Source of the DNA: Ornithinibacillus caprae
Lineage (GTDB): Bacteria > Bacillota > Bacilli > Bacillales > Amphibacillaceae
Reading direction: 5' to 3'
NCBI RefSeq assembly: GCF_009728145.1
Contig: NZ_WOCA01000016.1
Location: 34,603-98,602, forward strand
Length of the DNA: 64,000 bases
The notes beneath the pieces are model-generated. The model was given only the letters and a program-made list of their open reading frames with translations, was not told the DNA's origin and ran no database searches. The translations under genes and the position numbers were made by a program. Of this stretch, positions 11,585 through 20,415 are shown one piece after another (the first letter of the stretch is position 1; each line of letters begins with the position of its first letter).

Positions 11585-13120
11585 ATGGAAACTCGTTCTC
11601 AATGGGGGACAAGAGCAGGGTTTATTTTAGCTGCGGTTGGATCAGCAGTCGGTCTAGGGAATATCTGGCGTTTTCCAACAGTAGCATATGAAAATGGTGG
11701 GGGAGCCTTCTTTATTCCATATTTATTTGCTTTACTTACAGCAGGTATTCCGATATTAATTATGGAATTTACGATGGGTCACAAATACCGAGGTTCTGCT
11801 CCTTTAACATTTAAGAGAATGAACAAAAATACAGAATTTATAGGTTGGTGGGCTGTTCTAGTAGCCTTTGTTATATCAACATATTATTCCGTAATTATTG
11901 CCTGGGCAATGTCTTATTCTGTATTTTCATTCAATTTAAACTGGGGTTCAGATACCGAAGGATTTTTATTTGGAGAATATTTAAATTTAACCGTTGATCC
12001 AGGGCAAACTGGTAGTTTTGTGCCAGGTGTATTAATCCCATTAATTCTTGTGTGGGCAATTGTATTAGGAGTTTTATTTAAGGGTGTTAAAAAGGGTATT
12101 GAAGTTGCAAACCGAATTTTTATTCCAGCATTGGTAATTGTATTTTTAATAATAGTAGTTCGGGCACTTACATTACCTGGAGCACTTGATGGATTAAATG
12201 CATTTTTTGCACCTGACTTTAGCAAAATTGCATCACCAGATGTTTGGGTGGCGGCATATGGTCAGATTTTCTTTAGTTTGTCGATTGCATTTGCAATTAT
12301 GATTACGTATTCTAGCTACTTACCGAAAAAGTCGGACATTACAAATAACGCATTTATCGTAGGTTTTGGTAACTCTAGCTTTGAACTATTAGCTGGTATC
12401 GGGGTATTTGCTGCCCTTGGATTTATGGCAGGTCAAGTTGGAGTTGGAGTTGATGAAGTTGTTGCTGGTGGAGTAGGGTTAGCGTTTGTTGTATTCCCAG
12501 AAATTATTAATCAATTCCCAGGATTAAATGGACTCTTTGGATTCCTATTCTTTGCGTCCTTAGTACTAGCTGGTTTATCATCACTAATTTCGATCTGTGA
12601 AACATATATTGCAGGTCTAGTTGATAAATTCAAGATTTCAAGAATTAAAGCTGTTGCCTTCGGTGGTGGATTATCTGCATTGATCTCACTTTTATTTGCA
12701 ACACAAGGTGGATTATTCTTCCTAGATGCAGCTGATTACTTCATTAACCAATTTGGTGTAGCCTTCGTTGGATTAGTAGAAGTTGTTCTAGTTGCTTGGG
12801 TACTACGTAAAGTTAAAGACTTGAGAACACATGCTAACGATTTATCTGATATCCGTTTAAATTGGTGGTGGACGTTAAGTCTATGCGTATTTACTCCAGT
12901 AGTTTTAGGTTATATGATGTTCGGATTATTTAAGCAAAACTTATTAAGAGAATTTGCAACAGATACTGGTAACTATGAAAACTACTCAAATGCCTTCATT
13001 CTCTGGGGAGGATGGGCTGTTGCAGCGGGTGCTTTACTAATTGGTATTTTGATGACATTCACCAAATGGAAGCAATCGGCAACAGAAGAGCAAGAAGCTT
13101 TGACTAAGGAGGCTAAATAA
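11585..13120 (+). CDS. Sodium-dependent transporter, SNF (NSS) family
   Basis: Neurotransmitter:sodium symporter family member, 511 residues with about 11-12 membrane segments, importing a small substrate (probably an amino acid) with sodium. The signature is N-terminal: WGTRAGFILAAVGSAVGLGN followed by IWRFPTVAYENGGGAFFIPY, which carries the sodium and substrate site. GGGG-type start signals precede the ATG (AAAAGGGGAGG). It is paired with a tiny MetS-like subunit 1 base downstream, so methionine/alanine uptake is a fair guess. A perfect sigma-A promoter lies upstream. Confidence 0.94.
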   Translation: METRSQWGTRAGFILAAVGSAVGLGNIWRFPTVAYENGGGAFFIPYLFALLTAGIPILIMEFTMGHKYRGSAPLTFKRMNKNTEFIGWWAVLVAFVISTYYSVIIAWAMSYSVFSFNLNWGSDTEGFLFGEYLNLTVDPGQTGSFVPGVLIPLILVWAIVLGVLFKGVKKGIEVANRIFIPALVIVFLIIVVRALTLPGALDGLNAFFAPDFSKIASPDVWVAAYGQIFFSLSIAFAIMITYSSYLPKKSDITNNAFIVGFGNSSFELLAGIGVFAALGFMAGQVGVGVDEVVAGGVGLAFVVFPEIINQFPGLNGLFGFLFFASLVLAGLSSLISICETYIAGLVDKFKISRIKAVAFGGGLSALISLLFATQGGLFFLDAADYFINQFGVAFVGLVEVVLVAWVLRKVKDLRTHANDLSDIRLNWWWTLSLCVFTPVVLGYMMFGLFKQNLLREFATDTGNYENYSNAFILWGGWAVAAGALLIGILMTFTKWKQSATEEQEALTKEAK

Positions 13121-13121
13121 T

Positions 13122-13226
13122 ATGGGTGCCATAATTGTTGCAGTCATAGGTATTGTAGTTATTTGGGGAGGATTGGCACTAAGTATTACACGTGCCGTTA
13201 AAGTAGCAAAAGAAAATAAAAATTAA
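13122..13226 (+). CDS. metS: MetS-like small subunit of the NSS transporter
   Basis: A 34-residue protein, MGAIIVAVIGIVVIWGGLAL continuing into a short basic tail (TRAVKVAKENKN), is one membrane helix with a charged cytoplasmic end. AAGGAGG lies eight bases before its ATG, inside the end of the transporter gene. Such small proteins follow NSS transporters in many bacteria and are known as MetS, the small subunit of the MetPS methionine/alanine importer. The position, size and topology all fit. Confidence 0.88.
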   Translation: MGAIIVAVIGIVVIWGGLALSITRAVKVAKENKN

Positions 13227-13280
13227 GTTATGCCGATTATCATAGAATGAAGCTGAGTTAAAAGTGTATTAATACATGGG

Positions 13281-13312
13281 AAATCCGAACTAATTAGTTC
13301 GGATTTTCTTTT
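13281..13312 (+). terminator. Terminator of the NSS transporter operon
   Basis: AAATCCGAACT and AGTTCGGATTT form an 11-bp stem with an AATT loop, followed by TCTTTT. Confidence 0.85.
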
Positions 13313-13346
13313 GGGATAATTTCGTAATCTTTGTTGCAAATTTTAC

Positions 13347-13473
13347 ATAGAATCCGCAGTAACCGGAGACGGTGCTTTATTACCTGCTCGTAGAGGACAT
13401 CACGTTGCTGTTACTCGGCATTCTCTTGAGTATTTTCTGGACAATTGGTAACTGCACTTTTTTACATCAACTA
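13347..13473. repeat. Possible miniature inverted-repeat element
   Basis: This gap of about 325 bases between the transporter operon and lytH holds no gene. Its left edge (ACATAGAATCCGCAGTAACC) is roughly the inverse of its right edge (GGTAACTGCAC then TTTACATC). A close relative of the right edge (TAGTTGATGTAGAA and GCAGTAAC) reappears near 56091. Ends plus a second copy of one end suggest a decayed MITE-like repeat, but there is no clear target duplication. Confidence 0.4.
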
Positions 13474-13551
13474 CGAATTAAGATACGCCCTTAAAAAATA
13501 TCCTTAGAATGGAGGGCGTTAGTTTTGTCCTAGCAACTTTTAATATAATAT

Positions 13552-14529
13552 TTAATTCCTTTTTTGTTTCGCCATTCTTTCCCACTTTTTTAAATATGGA
13601 TATGGATCGAATGACCATTCACTATAGCCATTATCCTTATACATTCCATAATGAAGATGTGGTGGGAATTTTCCTGATGTTCCCGGTGGTCCATAACCAG
13701 TAGAACCAACTTTCCCTAATACGTCACCAGGTTTTACAATTTGGCCAACTTCGACACCTTCTTCATATCCACTAAGATGTGCATAATAATGATAGATATT
13801 GTAAATGTCCCTTATGCCTATACGCCAGCCACCGTATAAATTCCAACCTTTCAATTCCACAACTCCATAGGTTGTTGACTTAACAGGCGTCCCATAGTCA
13901 GCAAATATATCGGTACCTTCGTGAATTCGATTACCGCCAAACCCTCGACGGTCACCCCATGTGTTACGATAACTGTAATTATAATTTATGGCCACTGGGA
14001 AGTCACGATCAGTAAGGTTGATATCCTGAAACTTTTTAAACACCTTTGCTGTATTTTTAATGGTATGGACAGCTAAGTCTCGTTTATAAAAATTCCATAT
14101 CCCAATCATAATGTCATCTTCTGATTGACCATACTCTAAAATAAAATTTGCCATTGTATATAAAACATCTTCCGGTTCATTCGGATCTGCGATACGATCA
14201 TCGTTTCCATCTTTTCCTTTTCCATTAAACATATTGATGATGTTTACATCTTTTTCAAAGGAACTATTTCCAATACCAAACCACATTTCTTCAGGGATTT
14301 GTATTGAAATTAGTTGATCATCCTCTAAATCCTTATGAATTTGTCGTTCATATTGATCAATTGCTGCAATATAATACCACGGGATTTGAGTTAATGCTTC
14401 TGTTTTTTTATAAAGCGATAACCTTTCATCATATATATTATTTTCTTCTTCCTCTGCATGAACTGTATGTGCGAGTGAAAATAAAGATAGGATGAAAATA
14501 AAGATAAAATAATAGCTTTTTTCGTACAA
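13552..14529 (-). CDS. lytH: Sporulation-specific M23 peptidase LytH
   Basis: Zinc peptidase of the M23 (LytM) family; in B. subtilis LytH (YunA) is an L-Ala-D-Glu peptidase that trims spore cortex peptides. A signal peptide (FIFIFILSLFSLAHTVHAEE) is followed by a family-specific middle part. The catalytic domain covers about residues 205-325: RIHEGTDIF holds the HxxxD zinc motif, HYYAHL the next histidine and PHLHYG the final HxH. I prefer TTG at 14529, six bases after GAGGTG, over an in-frame GTG nine bases upstream that abuts this site. Neighbouring yunB and the YutC-like gene match the B. subtilis context. Confidence 0.88.
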   Translation of the reverse strand: MYEKSYYFIFIFILSLFSLAHTVHAEEEENNIYDERLSLYKKTEALTQIPWYYIAAIDQYERQIHKDLEDDQLISIQIPEEMWFGIGNSSFEKDVNIINMFNGKGKDGNDDRIADPNEPEDVLYTMANFILEYGQSEDDIMIGIWNFYKRDLAVHTIKNTAKVFKKFQDINLTDRDFPVAINYNYSYRNTWGDRRGFGGNRIHEGTDIFADYGTPVKSTTYGVVELKGWNLYGGWRIGIRDIYNIYHYYAHLSGYEEGVEVGQIVKPGDVLGKVGSTGYGPPGTSGKFPPHLHYGMYKDNGYSEWSFDPYPYLKKWERMAKQKRN

Positions 14530-14563
14530 TGTATTCACCTCATAAAATAGATAAACAAATTCT

Positions 14564-14645
14564 TTTCAAAAACTAGCATACCATTAGCGGAATTCCTCAG
14601 TGGTGCTTATGCAGAATAGGAAAGTTATATGCTTTCCTATCTGCT
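14564..14645 (-). repeat. Interspersed repeat family B, copy 1
   Basis: On the minus strand this reads GCAGATAGGAAAGCATATAA then CTTTCCTATTCTGCATAAG, followed by GAGGAATTCCGCTAATGGTA and CTAGTTTTTG. The same order of blocks recurs at 19770, 38540, 61713 and 62282. The first block is a hairpin (GATAGGAAAG / CTTTCCTAT). It is non-coding. Confidence 0.7.
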
Positions 14646-14716
14646 GAAATAGGACCAACCAAGCTTCGTCCTTTATAAAACTTCTACTGTACTACATTCA
14701 AAACAATGTGATTAAA

Positions 14717-15286
14717 TTAATCGTCTCGCCCTTGTGGAGATTTTTTCATTTCTGTAATTATTTGTTCGATTGTATTGTCGTAATCAGGGTCTTTTGTAGT
14801 TGAATTATGCAAGCTTTCTATGTCACGGATTAAAACATTGTTATCTGAAACGTAAATCTCAAAATGACGTGGCATAATGGATTCCGCTGATTTTCTTGCT
14901 ACATCAGCAGCTTCATTTGCTTCTAACAAGTCATTTTTTTCGTAGGCAATTAATACTTCTTCACCAGTTACTAAGGTTGCTACCTCATCGAAGGCCTCAT
15001 GTCTTAAAATAACTCGTGTTATGATATCAGCCATCTCTGTTCGATTCATGGTAATAACACGGTTTCTCTCCGGATCTTGCTCAAATTGTTCCTTTGTATA
15101 GTTAACGTAACCTAACCGGCTGTTTGCTTCCGGATCTTCATATCCAGGATCACGGACGGGTCCCTCATCTCTGGTAGGATCTAATTCATCAGCAATTTTT
15201 TCATGTTCATCCCTTAATGAATTATCTGTTGTACAACCTGTAAGAGCAATCATTGTGATTACTAAGCTAGAAAGTATATATTTCAA
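14717..15286 (-). CDS. yutC: YhcN/YlaJ family sporulation lipoprotein (YutC-like)
   Basis: Predicted lipoprotein of the YhcN/YlaJ family, which in bacilli is associated with spores and germination. The lipobox is LTGC at residues 15-18 of a short signal peptide. The family domain follows with NRVITMNRTEMADIITRVIL and EVLIAYEKNDLLEANEAADV. Length is 189 residues. The start is TTG, seven bases after AGGAGGC. Its place between lytH and yutD corresponds to yutC in B. subtilis, so I use that symbol by synteny. Confidence 0.85.
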   Translation of the reverse strand: MKYILSSLVITMIALTGCTTDNSLRDEHEKIADELDPTRDEGPVRDPGYEDPEANSRLGYVNYTKEQFEQDPERNRVITMNRTEMADIITRVILRHEAFDEVATLVTGEEVLIAYEKNDLLEANEAADVARKSAESIMPRHFEIYVSDNNVLIRDIESLHNSTTKDPDYDNTIEQIITEMKKSPQGRDD

Positions 15287-15456
15287 TGTTTTTGCCTCCT
15301 CATTTATCTATACCTTTTAAAATAATTTACTTGTTTTTCATGTATGGTTAGTTTTGTGTATTAAATAAAAAATCATACAGTAATAAGTTAATTATTTTCT
15401 AGGTGAAACAGTAGAAATATGATAAACTATACACAGCGTATGAGAGGTGAGTTTTT

Positions 15457-15729
15457 ATGATAGAACTTTTTGGAAAAAAATATGAACTTATAGAAAATGT
15501 TAAAGATGGGTTTAATCAAGACGCTCTAGAAGCTCGGTATACAGATATATTAAAGAAATACGATTATATAGTTGGCGACTGGGGATATGAACAATTGAGA
15601 TTAAAGGGCTTTTATCGCGATGATAATATGAAAGCTGTAATTGATTCTAAAATTAGTGCATTGGATGATTATATTTATGAATATTGCAATTTTGGTTGTG
15701 CTTACTTCGTTTTGAAGAAAATTGATTAA
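15457..15729 (+). CDS. yutD: DUF1027 protein YutD
   Basis: Short cytoplasmic protein (90 residues) of the YutD/DUF1027 family, function unknown. Recognisable segments are LIENVKDGFNQDALEARYTDIL, here with the usual YDYIVGDWGYEQLRLKGFY and the C-terminal YEYCNFGCAYFVLKK with two cysteines. AGAGGTG lies nine bases before the ATG. It converges with the next gene, and the stop is inside a shared terminator stem. Confidence 0.93.
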   Translation: MIELFGKKYELIENVKDGFNQDALEARYTDILKKYDYIVGDWGYEQLRLKGFYRDDNMKAVIDSKISALDDYIYEYCNFGCAYFVLKKID

Positions 15730-15770
15730 AAGAGGAGAAGCAGTTCACGGGAACTACTTCTCCTCTTGTT
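15727..15770. terminator. Bidirectional terminator between yutD and the next gene
   Basis: AAGAGGAGAAG and CTTCTCCTCTT form a long stem, with AGTT/AACT extending it. It overlaps the ends of both convergent genes. Confidence 0.8.
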
Positions 15771-16038
15771 CTGGATGGACATCATTAGGTTCGTCATGAA
15801 TGACATGGGATCCAGGTGCTTGTCTTGGTAAATCTTCATGAAGCTCTTTATAAGGGAAGACGAACGCACTTGTGCGTTGCTGTTCATCCTTCCAAGGAGT
15901 TGATTTCCCAGAAACAGGCTCTTCTTTATTAATAGCCGAACCAAATGCACCTTCTGGAAACTCCTCTGGAATTAAATTATTTCGCTGATTATTTACATTG
16001 GAAAAATCGGAGAATTTTTTATCATCGTTTTTCGCCAT
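15754..16038 (-). CDS. Hypothetical hydrophilic protein
   Basis: A 94-residue, charged and proline-rich protein that I do not recognise. It starts MAKNDDKKFSDFSNVNNQ and ends SHVIHDEPNDVHPEQEEK, with no membrane segment, signal peptide or cysteine. AAAGGAGG precedes this ATG by nine bases; an ATG three codons earlier directly abuts the site and is unlikely to be used. Composition suggests a small, perhaps disordered, cytosolic or spore protein, but this is inference. Confidence 0.75.
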   Translation of the reverse strand: MAKNDDKKFSDFSNVNNQRNNLIPEEFPEGAFGSAINKEEPVSGKSTPWKDEQQRTSAFVFPYKELHEDLPRQAPGSHVIHDEPNDVHPEQEEK

Positions 16039-16118
16039 GTAATTCATCCTCCTTTCTAACCTTAGGTTACACTAAGTTAGAAGGAAGTAATTTACCAATT
16101 GTTGGTGTTCCTTTCATA

Positions 16119-17540
16119 TCATACTTTCCGAACGTACCCTCTAAATTGTTTTTCCACATGCTTTCCTAAATTAAAAATAGCATCTTCATTTCCAATTGAA
16201 CTCATGATTTGAATGCTAATTGGCATCCTATTTTCATCCGTTCCAACGGGGATAACAAGACAAGGTAGTCCCCATACATTGGCATAAGAAATGAAAGGAA
16301 TATAGTTTAGATATGTTTTTCGGATGGAAAAAATCTCCTGAAATACGGTTCCATGTTTTGGAGCTCCGGTGTGATAAACAGGGAAAATAAGCAATCTCTT
16401 GTTAAGATAATCCTCTAATATCTTATCTCCTTCCTGTACAATTGTTTTGATGTCCTCTAGACGTTTACTAGATGGTTTAAATAAATTGGCTCCAAGTAAT
16501 GCCCAAGTTAAATAGTGATGAACCTGTGATTTTTTAGTTGTTATTTCTTTTATATATTCTAGGTATAAATTTACTCGATCATTAGCAAATGCAACAGACT
16601 TTACAGATTGTGCACCATCAATGGACATTATTTCCTGCCAAAGTTGTGCACTTTCATCAAACATAGGTGGTATTCCTTCATTTACTTGTGAAGAAGAACT
16701 TAAAAATTGTTTGACTTTTTGTACATGTGATTTGGATTCTGCTGATAAAGGGTAATCTATAGTCGTTGGTAACATTTCAATTATAAAATCAGATAGTTGC
16801 CGCTCTTCATATTTATGATTAGCAATGATGGAATACATGAGTTCCATATCTCGGACTGATTTTCCCATTGGTCCACAACCTAACATTCTTTCCTGTAGAG
16901 GATTGAAAATAGGAGGATAATGCCCATGTGAAGATACTTGAAATTTGCCAGGTTTAAAACCAATGACTCCATTGAAATGACTAGGGAAACGAATGGATCC
17001 ACCAATATCCGAACCTATACCTACTGCTGCACCACCTGATGCAAGTAATGCCCCTTCGCCACCACTTGAACCTCCCGCTGTTCGGGATGTATCCCATGGG
17101 TTATTAGTCCGACCATAAAGTTTATTATCGGTTTCTTGAGCAAAACAAAGGGATGGAGTATTCGTCTTACCAAGAATGATTGCCCCTGCTGTTTTTAGTT
17201 TGTTAATAATAGTGGCATCTTTTTTTGCAATTAAGTCCTGAAGTTGAACTAAGCCACCTGTAGTCCTCATACCTTGCACATGAAAGGCTTCTTTTACACT
17301 AATTGGTACACCATGCAATGGACCAATTGGATTTGTTATTTTCTCATCTATGTTTTTCGCTTCTAATAATGCTGTCGAAAACCGATCCTCAACTACAGCA
17401 TTGATCTCTGGGTTAATATACTTTATATGATTGATGTATGTTTCTACTGCTTCATAGCTTGTGAATTTACGATTAAGTATTGCATGTTTCATATCAGTAG
17501 CATCCATATCAAGGATTGAATTACGTAATTCTTCATTCAT
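16119..17540 (-). CDS. Amidase (amidase signature family)
   Basis: Serine hydrolase of the amidase-signature family, 473 residues. The Ser-cisSer-Lys triad is visible: VSVKEAF (Lys), TAGGSSGGEGALLASGGAA (cis-Ser) and GIGSDIGGSIRFPSHFNG (nucleophile Ser). There is no GatB or GatC neighbour, and the sequence differs from GatA, so a stand-alone amidase of unknown substrate is likely. The ATG follows AAAGGGTGATTTG. It has no counterpart that I recall in the B. subtilis yut block, so it may be a lineage-specific insertion. Confidence 0.88.
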   Translation of the reverse strand: MNEELRNSILDMDATDMKHAILNRKFTSYEAVETYINHIKYINPEINAVVEDRFSTALLEAKNIDEKITNPIGPLHGVPISVKEAFHVQGMRTTGGLVQLQDLIAKKDATIINKLKTAGAIILGKTNTPSLCFAQETDNKLYGRTNNPWDTSRTAGGSSGGEGALLASGGAAVGIGSDIGGSIRFPSHFNGVIGFKPGKFQVSSHGHYPPIFNPLQERMLGCGPMGKSVRDMELMYSIIANHKYEERQLSDFIIEMLPTTIDYPLSAESKSHVQKVKQFLSSSSQVNEGIPPMFDESAQLWQEIMSIDGAQSVKSVAFANDRVNLYLEYIKEITTKKSQVHHYLTWALLGANLFKPSSKRLEDIKTIVQEGDKILEDYLNKRLLIFPVYHTGAPKHGTVFQEIFSIRKTYLNYIPFISYANVWGLPCLVIPVGTDENRMPISIQIMSSIGNEDAIFNLGKHVEKQFRGYVRKV

Positions 17541-17746
17541 CAAATCACCCTTTCTCCTGTCTAATTGTGTTATTTGTACTATACCATGGTAATTTTAACG
17601 AAACCATTACTTAATATTTAAAAGAGGAAAAAAATCTGAGAGTTGTTTTAATGAAAAATCGATAGTGTAAATGAAGTTTTATACATTCAATACTAAATAT
17701 ATGATAAAATCGAAATGAAACATCTTTGCACATTGGAGTGGATAGT

Positions 17747-18187
17747 ATGTATTTTGTTGATCGAAGTAAAATTGAAGAAATTCTTTTATATATGGAACAG
17801 ATATTAGCTGAAATCTCGGATCAATCCAATCGATCATTTGTCGAAAAAATGGCATTAGAACGAATGACTCACGTTCTTATTGAATCGATCATTGATGTAG
17901 GAAATATGATGATTGACGGATTTATTATGCGTGATCCAGGTAGTTATGAAGATATTATTGATATTTTAGTAGATGAACGTGTCATACCTGAACAGGAAAG
18001 TGACATGTATAAAGAGATTATTGGACTACGAAAGATGCTTGTTACGAATTATGCAAATGTTGATCATAGTGAGCTAGAAAAAAGTTTAAACAATCATAAG
18101 CAAATGTTGGATAGTTTCAGTACACATATAAGGTCCTATCTAGAAAATGAATTAGGTGTAGCTAATGCTTTTTCCAATAATAATTGA
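17747..18187 (+). CDS. yutE: DUF86 / HepT-like protein YutE
   Basis: A 146-residue all-helical protein of the DUF86 family, which includes HepT toxins of HepT-MntA modules. Family residues include RMTHVLIESIIDVGNMMIDG and LRKMLVTNYANVD, the latter corresponding to the Rx4-6H/Y RNase-like motif (here R with NY). No MntA-type nucleotidyltransferase is adjacent, and in B. subtilis yutE also stands alone, so toxin activity is doubtful. The start is the ATG eight bases after GGAG. Confidence 0.88.
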   Translation: MYFVDRSKIEEILLYMEQILAEISDQSNRSFVEKMALERMTHVLIESIIDVGNMMIDGFIMRDPGSYEDIIDILVDERVIPEQESDMYKEIIGLRKMLVTNYANVDHSELEKSLNNHKQMLDSFSTHIRSYLENELGVANAFSNNN

Positions 18188-18199
18188 AGGTGATATAAC

Positions 18200-18832
18200 A
18201 TGAAGAGGGCACCTACAAGACAGAAGCTATTGAATATTTTAAAAAAGGATCATAAATTAACTATTGATGGAATAATGGAATATTTTACGATTTCGGAAAT
18301 TGCCGTTCGTAGACATATTCATGAGCTAGAAAGTCAAGGACTGATCAAAAGAAATACGATTAAACAAAAGATTGGTCGACCATATTATACGTATGAACTA
18401 ACTGAAGAGGGCCATCGTACCTTTCCAAACCAATTTGACAAGCTACCAGTTGAGTTATTAAAGGATCTAGAAGAATTACAAGGATTGGATGCAGTTAAAC
18501 AACTTTTAAATAAGAGGGCGGAAAGGGAAAAAACCTATTTTGAAACAGAATTAAAAGCTGAGGATTTTGATCAACGAATAAAAGAAGTTGCAAAAATCCA
18601 AGATGAAAAAGGGTATATGGTTGAAATTGAGAAGACAGCTGACGGACATTATGAAATGAAAAATTATAATTGCCCAATTTCTAATATTGCATCGTGCTAT
18701 AAACAAGTTTGCGATAATGAAAAACGTGTGTTTGACGAATTGTTTGCTAAAAGTGAAGTCATTCCACATTCATGTATTACCAAAGGTGATAATTTTTGTA
18801 AGTGGACAATTAAACGTCCGACTGAAGGATGA
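18200..18832 (+). CDS. SufR-like winged-helix regulator with Cys cluster
   Basis: DNA-binding regulator, 210 residues. A winged-helix domain is at residues 5-75 (LLNILKKDHKLTIDGIMEYF, AVRRHIHELESQGLIKR, GRPYYTYELTEEGHRTFP). The C-terminal part has five cysteines: NYNCPISNIASCYKQVC and, 30 residues later, HSCITKGDNFCKW. This layout resembles SufR, a repressor that senses its own Fe-S cluster, so I infer Fe-S or redox sensing. It lies 12 bases after yutE, with AAGGTGATA before its ATG. Its targets cannot be read here; the suf operon 14 kb away is one candidate. Confidence 0.8.
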   Translation: MKRAPTRQKLLNILKKDHKLTIDGIMEYFTISEIAVRRHIHELESQGLIKRNTIKQKIGRPYYTYELTEEGHRTFPNQFDKLPVELLKDLEELQGLDAVKQLLNKRAEREKTYFETELKAEDFDQRIKEVAKIQDEKGYMVEIEKTADGHYEMKNYNCPISNIASCYKQVCDNEKRVFDELFAKSEVIPHSCITKGDNFCKWTIKRPTEG

Positions 18833-18858
18833 GGCAATGGTTCTCATCCCTTATTTTT
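18827..18858 (+). terminator. Terminator after the SufR-like gene
   Basis: GGATGAG and CTCATCC form a stem with the regulator's stop codon in the 5' arm, followed by CTTATTTTTT. Confidence 0.7.
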
Positions 18859-18948
18859 TAGGTAAGAGAGTATTAAATTGGCCAGGCGCAGTTCGTACGT
18901 CGTTAAACGGGCTCTTACACTTTGATCATTTAGAAAGGAATTTACTTC

Positions 18949-19716
18949 GTGAAACAATATAAAGGATTTTTAATAGATTTAGATGGAACAATGTACCGAG
19001 GGAATGAAGTAATTGAAGAAGCTCCTGCTTTTGTAAATACACTACGAGAGAAACAGATCCCTTATTTATTTTTGACAAATAATTCATCCAAAACGCCAGA
19101 AGTAGTATCCAATAAATTAAATCAAATGGGTATTCATTCAACCCCTGACCATGTTTTTACATCAAGTATGGCAACAGCAAAGTATATAAAGCACAAGCAG
19201 CCTGATGCACGTTGTTACGTGATTGGGGAAATAGGTCTTTTTACTGCATTAGAACGAGAAGGTTTGACAATAACAGAAAGTGAATGTGATTTTGTTGTCA
19301 TGGGAATGGATCGTGATATTAGCTATGAAAAATTAGCTAAAGCTTGTCTAGCAGTAAGAAATGGTGCTAAGTTTGTTTCAACGAATAGCGATATAGCTGT
19401 GCCAACTGAGCATGGATTACTCCCGGGTAATGGATCGCTTACTTCGGTTGTGACAGTTAGTACAGGGAAAGAACCTACTTTTATAGGAAAGCCAGAAGCA
19501 ATAATTATGAAGGAAGCGTTGAGTGTCTTAGGAACAAAATCAGATGATACGGTAGTGGTAGGAGATAATTATGATACCGATATACAAGCGGGGATTAACG
19601 CTGGCATTGACACATTAATGGTGTTTACCGGGCTAACTCCATATGAGGAGCTACCAAATCTTAAAACGAAGCCAACCTATCATGTGAAAAACTTATCTGA
19701 ATTTGATGTAAAGTAA
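18949..19716 (+). CDS. yutF: HAD-family sugar phosphatase YutF (NagD-like)
   Basis: HAD superfamily class IIA phosphatase, 255 residues. Motif I is LIDLDGTMYRGNE, motif II LTNNSSKTPEVVSNKL, and motif III/IV GDNYDTDIQAGINAGIDTLM. It is a cytoplasmic phosphatase; in this family substrates include sugar phosphates and nucleotides. The start is GTG, nine bases after AAGGA. Gene position matches yutF of B. subtilis. Confidence 0.93.
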   Translation: MKQYKGFLIDLDGTMYRGNEVIEEAPAFVNTLREKQIPYLFLTNNSSKTPEVVSNKLNQMGIHSTPDHVFTSSMATAKYIKHKQPDARCYVIGEIGLFTALEREGLTITESECDFVVMGMDRDISYEKLAKACLAVRNGAKFVSTNSDIAVPTEHGLLPGNGSLTSVVTVSTGKEPTFIGKPEAIIMKEALSVLGTKSDDTVVVGDNYDTDIQAGINAGIDTLMVFTGLTPYEELPNLKTKPTYHVKNLSEFDVK

Positions 19717-19720
19717 ACTA

Positions 19721-19765
19721 AAAAGTAGCAGCCCACTAGTATGTGGATTGCTACTTCTTTTTAAT
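19721..19765. terminator. Terminator between yutF and yutG
   Basis: AGTAGC and GCTACT flank an inner stem CCAC/GTGG with a TAGTAT loop; CTTTTT follows on the plus strand. It separates convergent genes. Confidence 0.75.
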
Positions 19766-19769
19766 ATTT

Positions 19770-19822
19770 TCCTACCCTGCATAATTCAACATAAAGGCTT
19801 GGCAAAGGTCAAGTTTTCTAAT
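19770..19822 (+). repeat. Interspersed repeat family B, copy 2 (shortened)
   Basis: TTTCCTACCCTGCATAA is followed by ATAAAGGCTTGGCAAAGG and TCAAGTTTTCTAATC, the same block order as the copy at 38540. The 5' hairpin arm is missing. It runs up to the yutG stop codon. Confidence 0.65.
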
Positions 19823-20330
19823 CATCAATGATTTGATCGTCAGCGGTTGCGTGTGCGAGCCTACTAGAGGCAGCAGCAGCTATTGCACCTACAATATCAT
19901 CTAAAAATGTATGACACTCACCAGTTGATTTGTCATTTAATTTCTTGAGTATTCCTGGCTTTTGTTTATCGATATAACCATAGTTTGTAAATCCGATGGA
20001 GCCATAAACATTAACTATTGAAAATGCAACAATTTCATCTACACCATAAAGACTTTCATCAACTTCAATTGTTTTTTGTAGTGGTTCATCCAGCTTTTTT
20101 TGTTCGGCTAATCGGTCAAGTTGTATGCCAGTTAAAATTGCATTTTGTACTTCCCGTTTCTTTAATACCTGGTCCACATTGTGATAACAATCCTCCATTT
20201 TTAGATCCTCATGGTACTTAGATTGTAAATAGTAAACAAGTTCTGCTATGTCATCAATCGTTACTCCTCGTTCATTTAACCATTTTCTTGCACTTTTTTC
20301 TAATTCACTTTGCTTAGTTACTTCATCCAT
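19818..20330 (-). CDS. yutG: PgpA-family protein YutG
   Basis: Phosphatidylglycerophosphatase A-like protein (170 residues) of the bacillary YutG type. The C-terminal core FLDDIVGAIAAAASSRLAHA is the PgpA-like region with its acidic pair, but the usual membrane helices are weak or absent, so it may be a soluble relative with a different role. I start at the ATG six bases after GGTG. It is divergent from yutH, as in B. subtilis. Confidence 0.85.
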   Translation of the reverse strand: MDEVTKQSELEKSARKWLNERGVTIDDIAELVYYLQSKYHEDLKMEDCYHNVDQVLKKREVQNAILTGIQLDRLAEQKKLDEPLQKTIEVDESLYGVDEIVAFSIVNVYGSIGFTNYGYIDKQKPGILKKLNDKSTGECHTFLDDIVGAIAAAASSRLAHATADDQIIDD

Positions 20331-20415
20331 CGGTATCACCTATCCTTAAAATTTATCATTTCGGTTAAGAAATTGCTTAATTTTACATACACATCTTAGT
20401 AAGGAGGAGAGCATT

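Noticed and set aside
17747..18187. HepT-MntA toxin-antitoxin module
   Set aside because: The DUF86 protein is HepT-like, but no nucleotidyltransferase partner is adjacent and the gene is syntenic with stand-alone yutE of B. subtilis.
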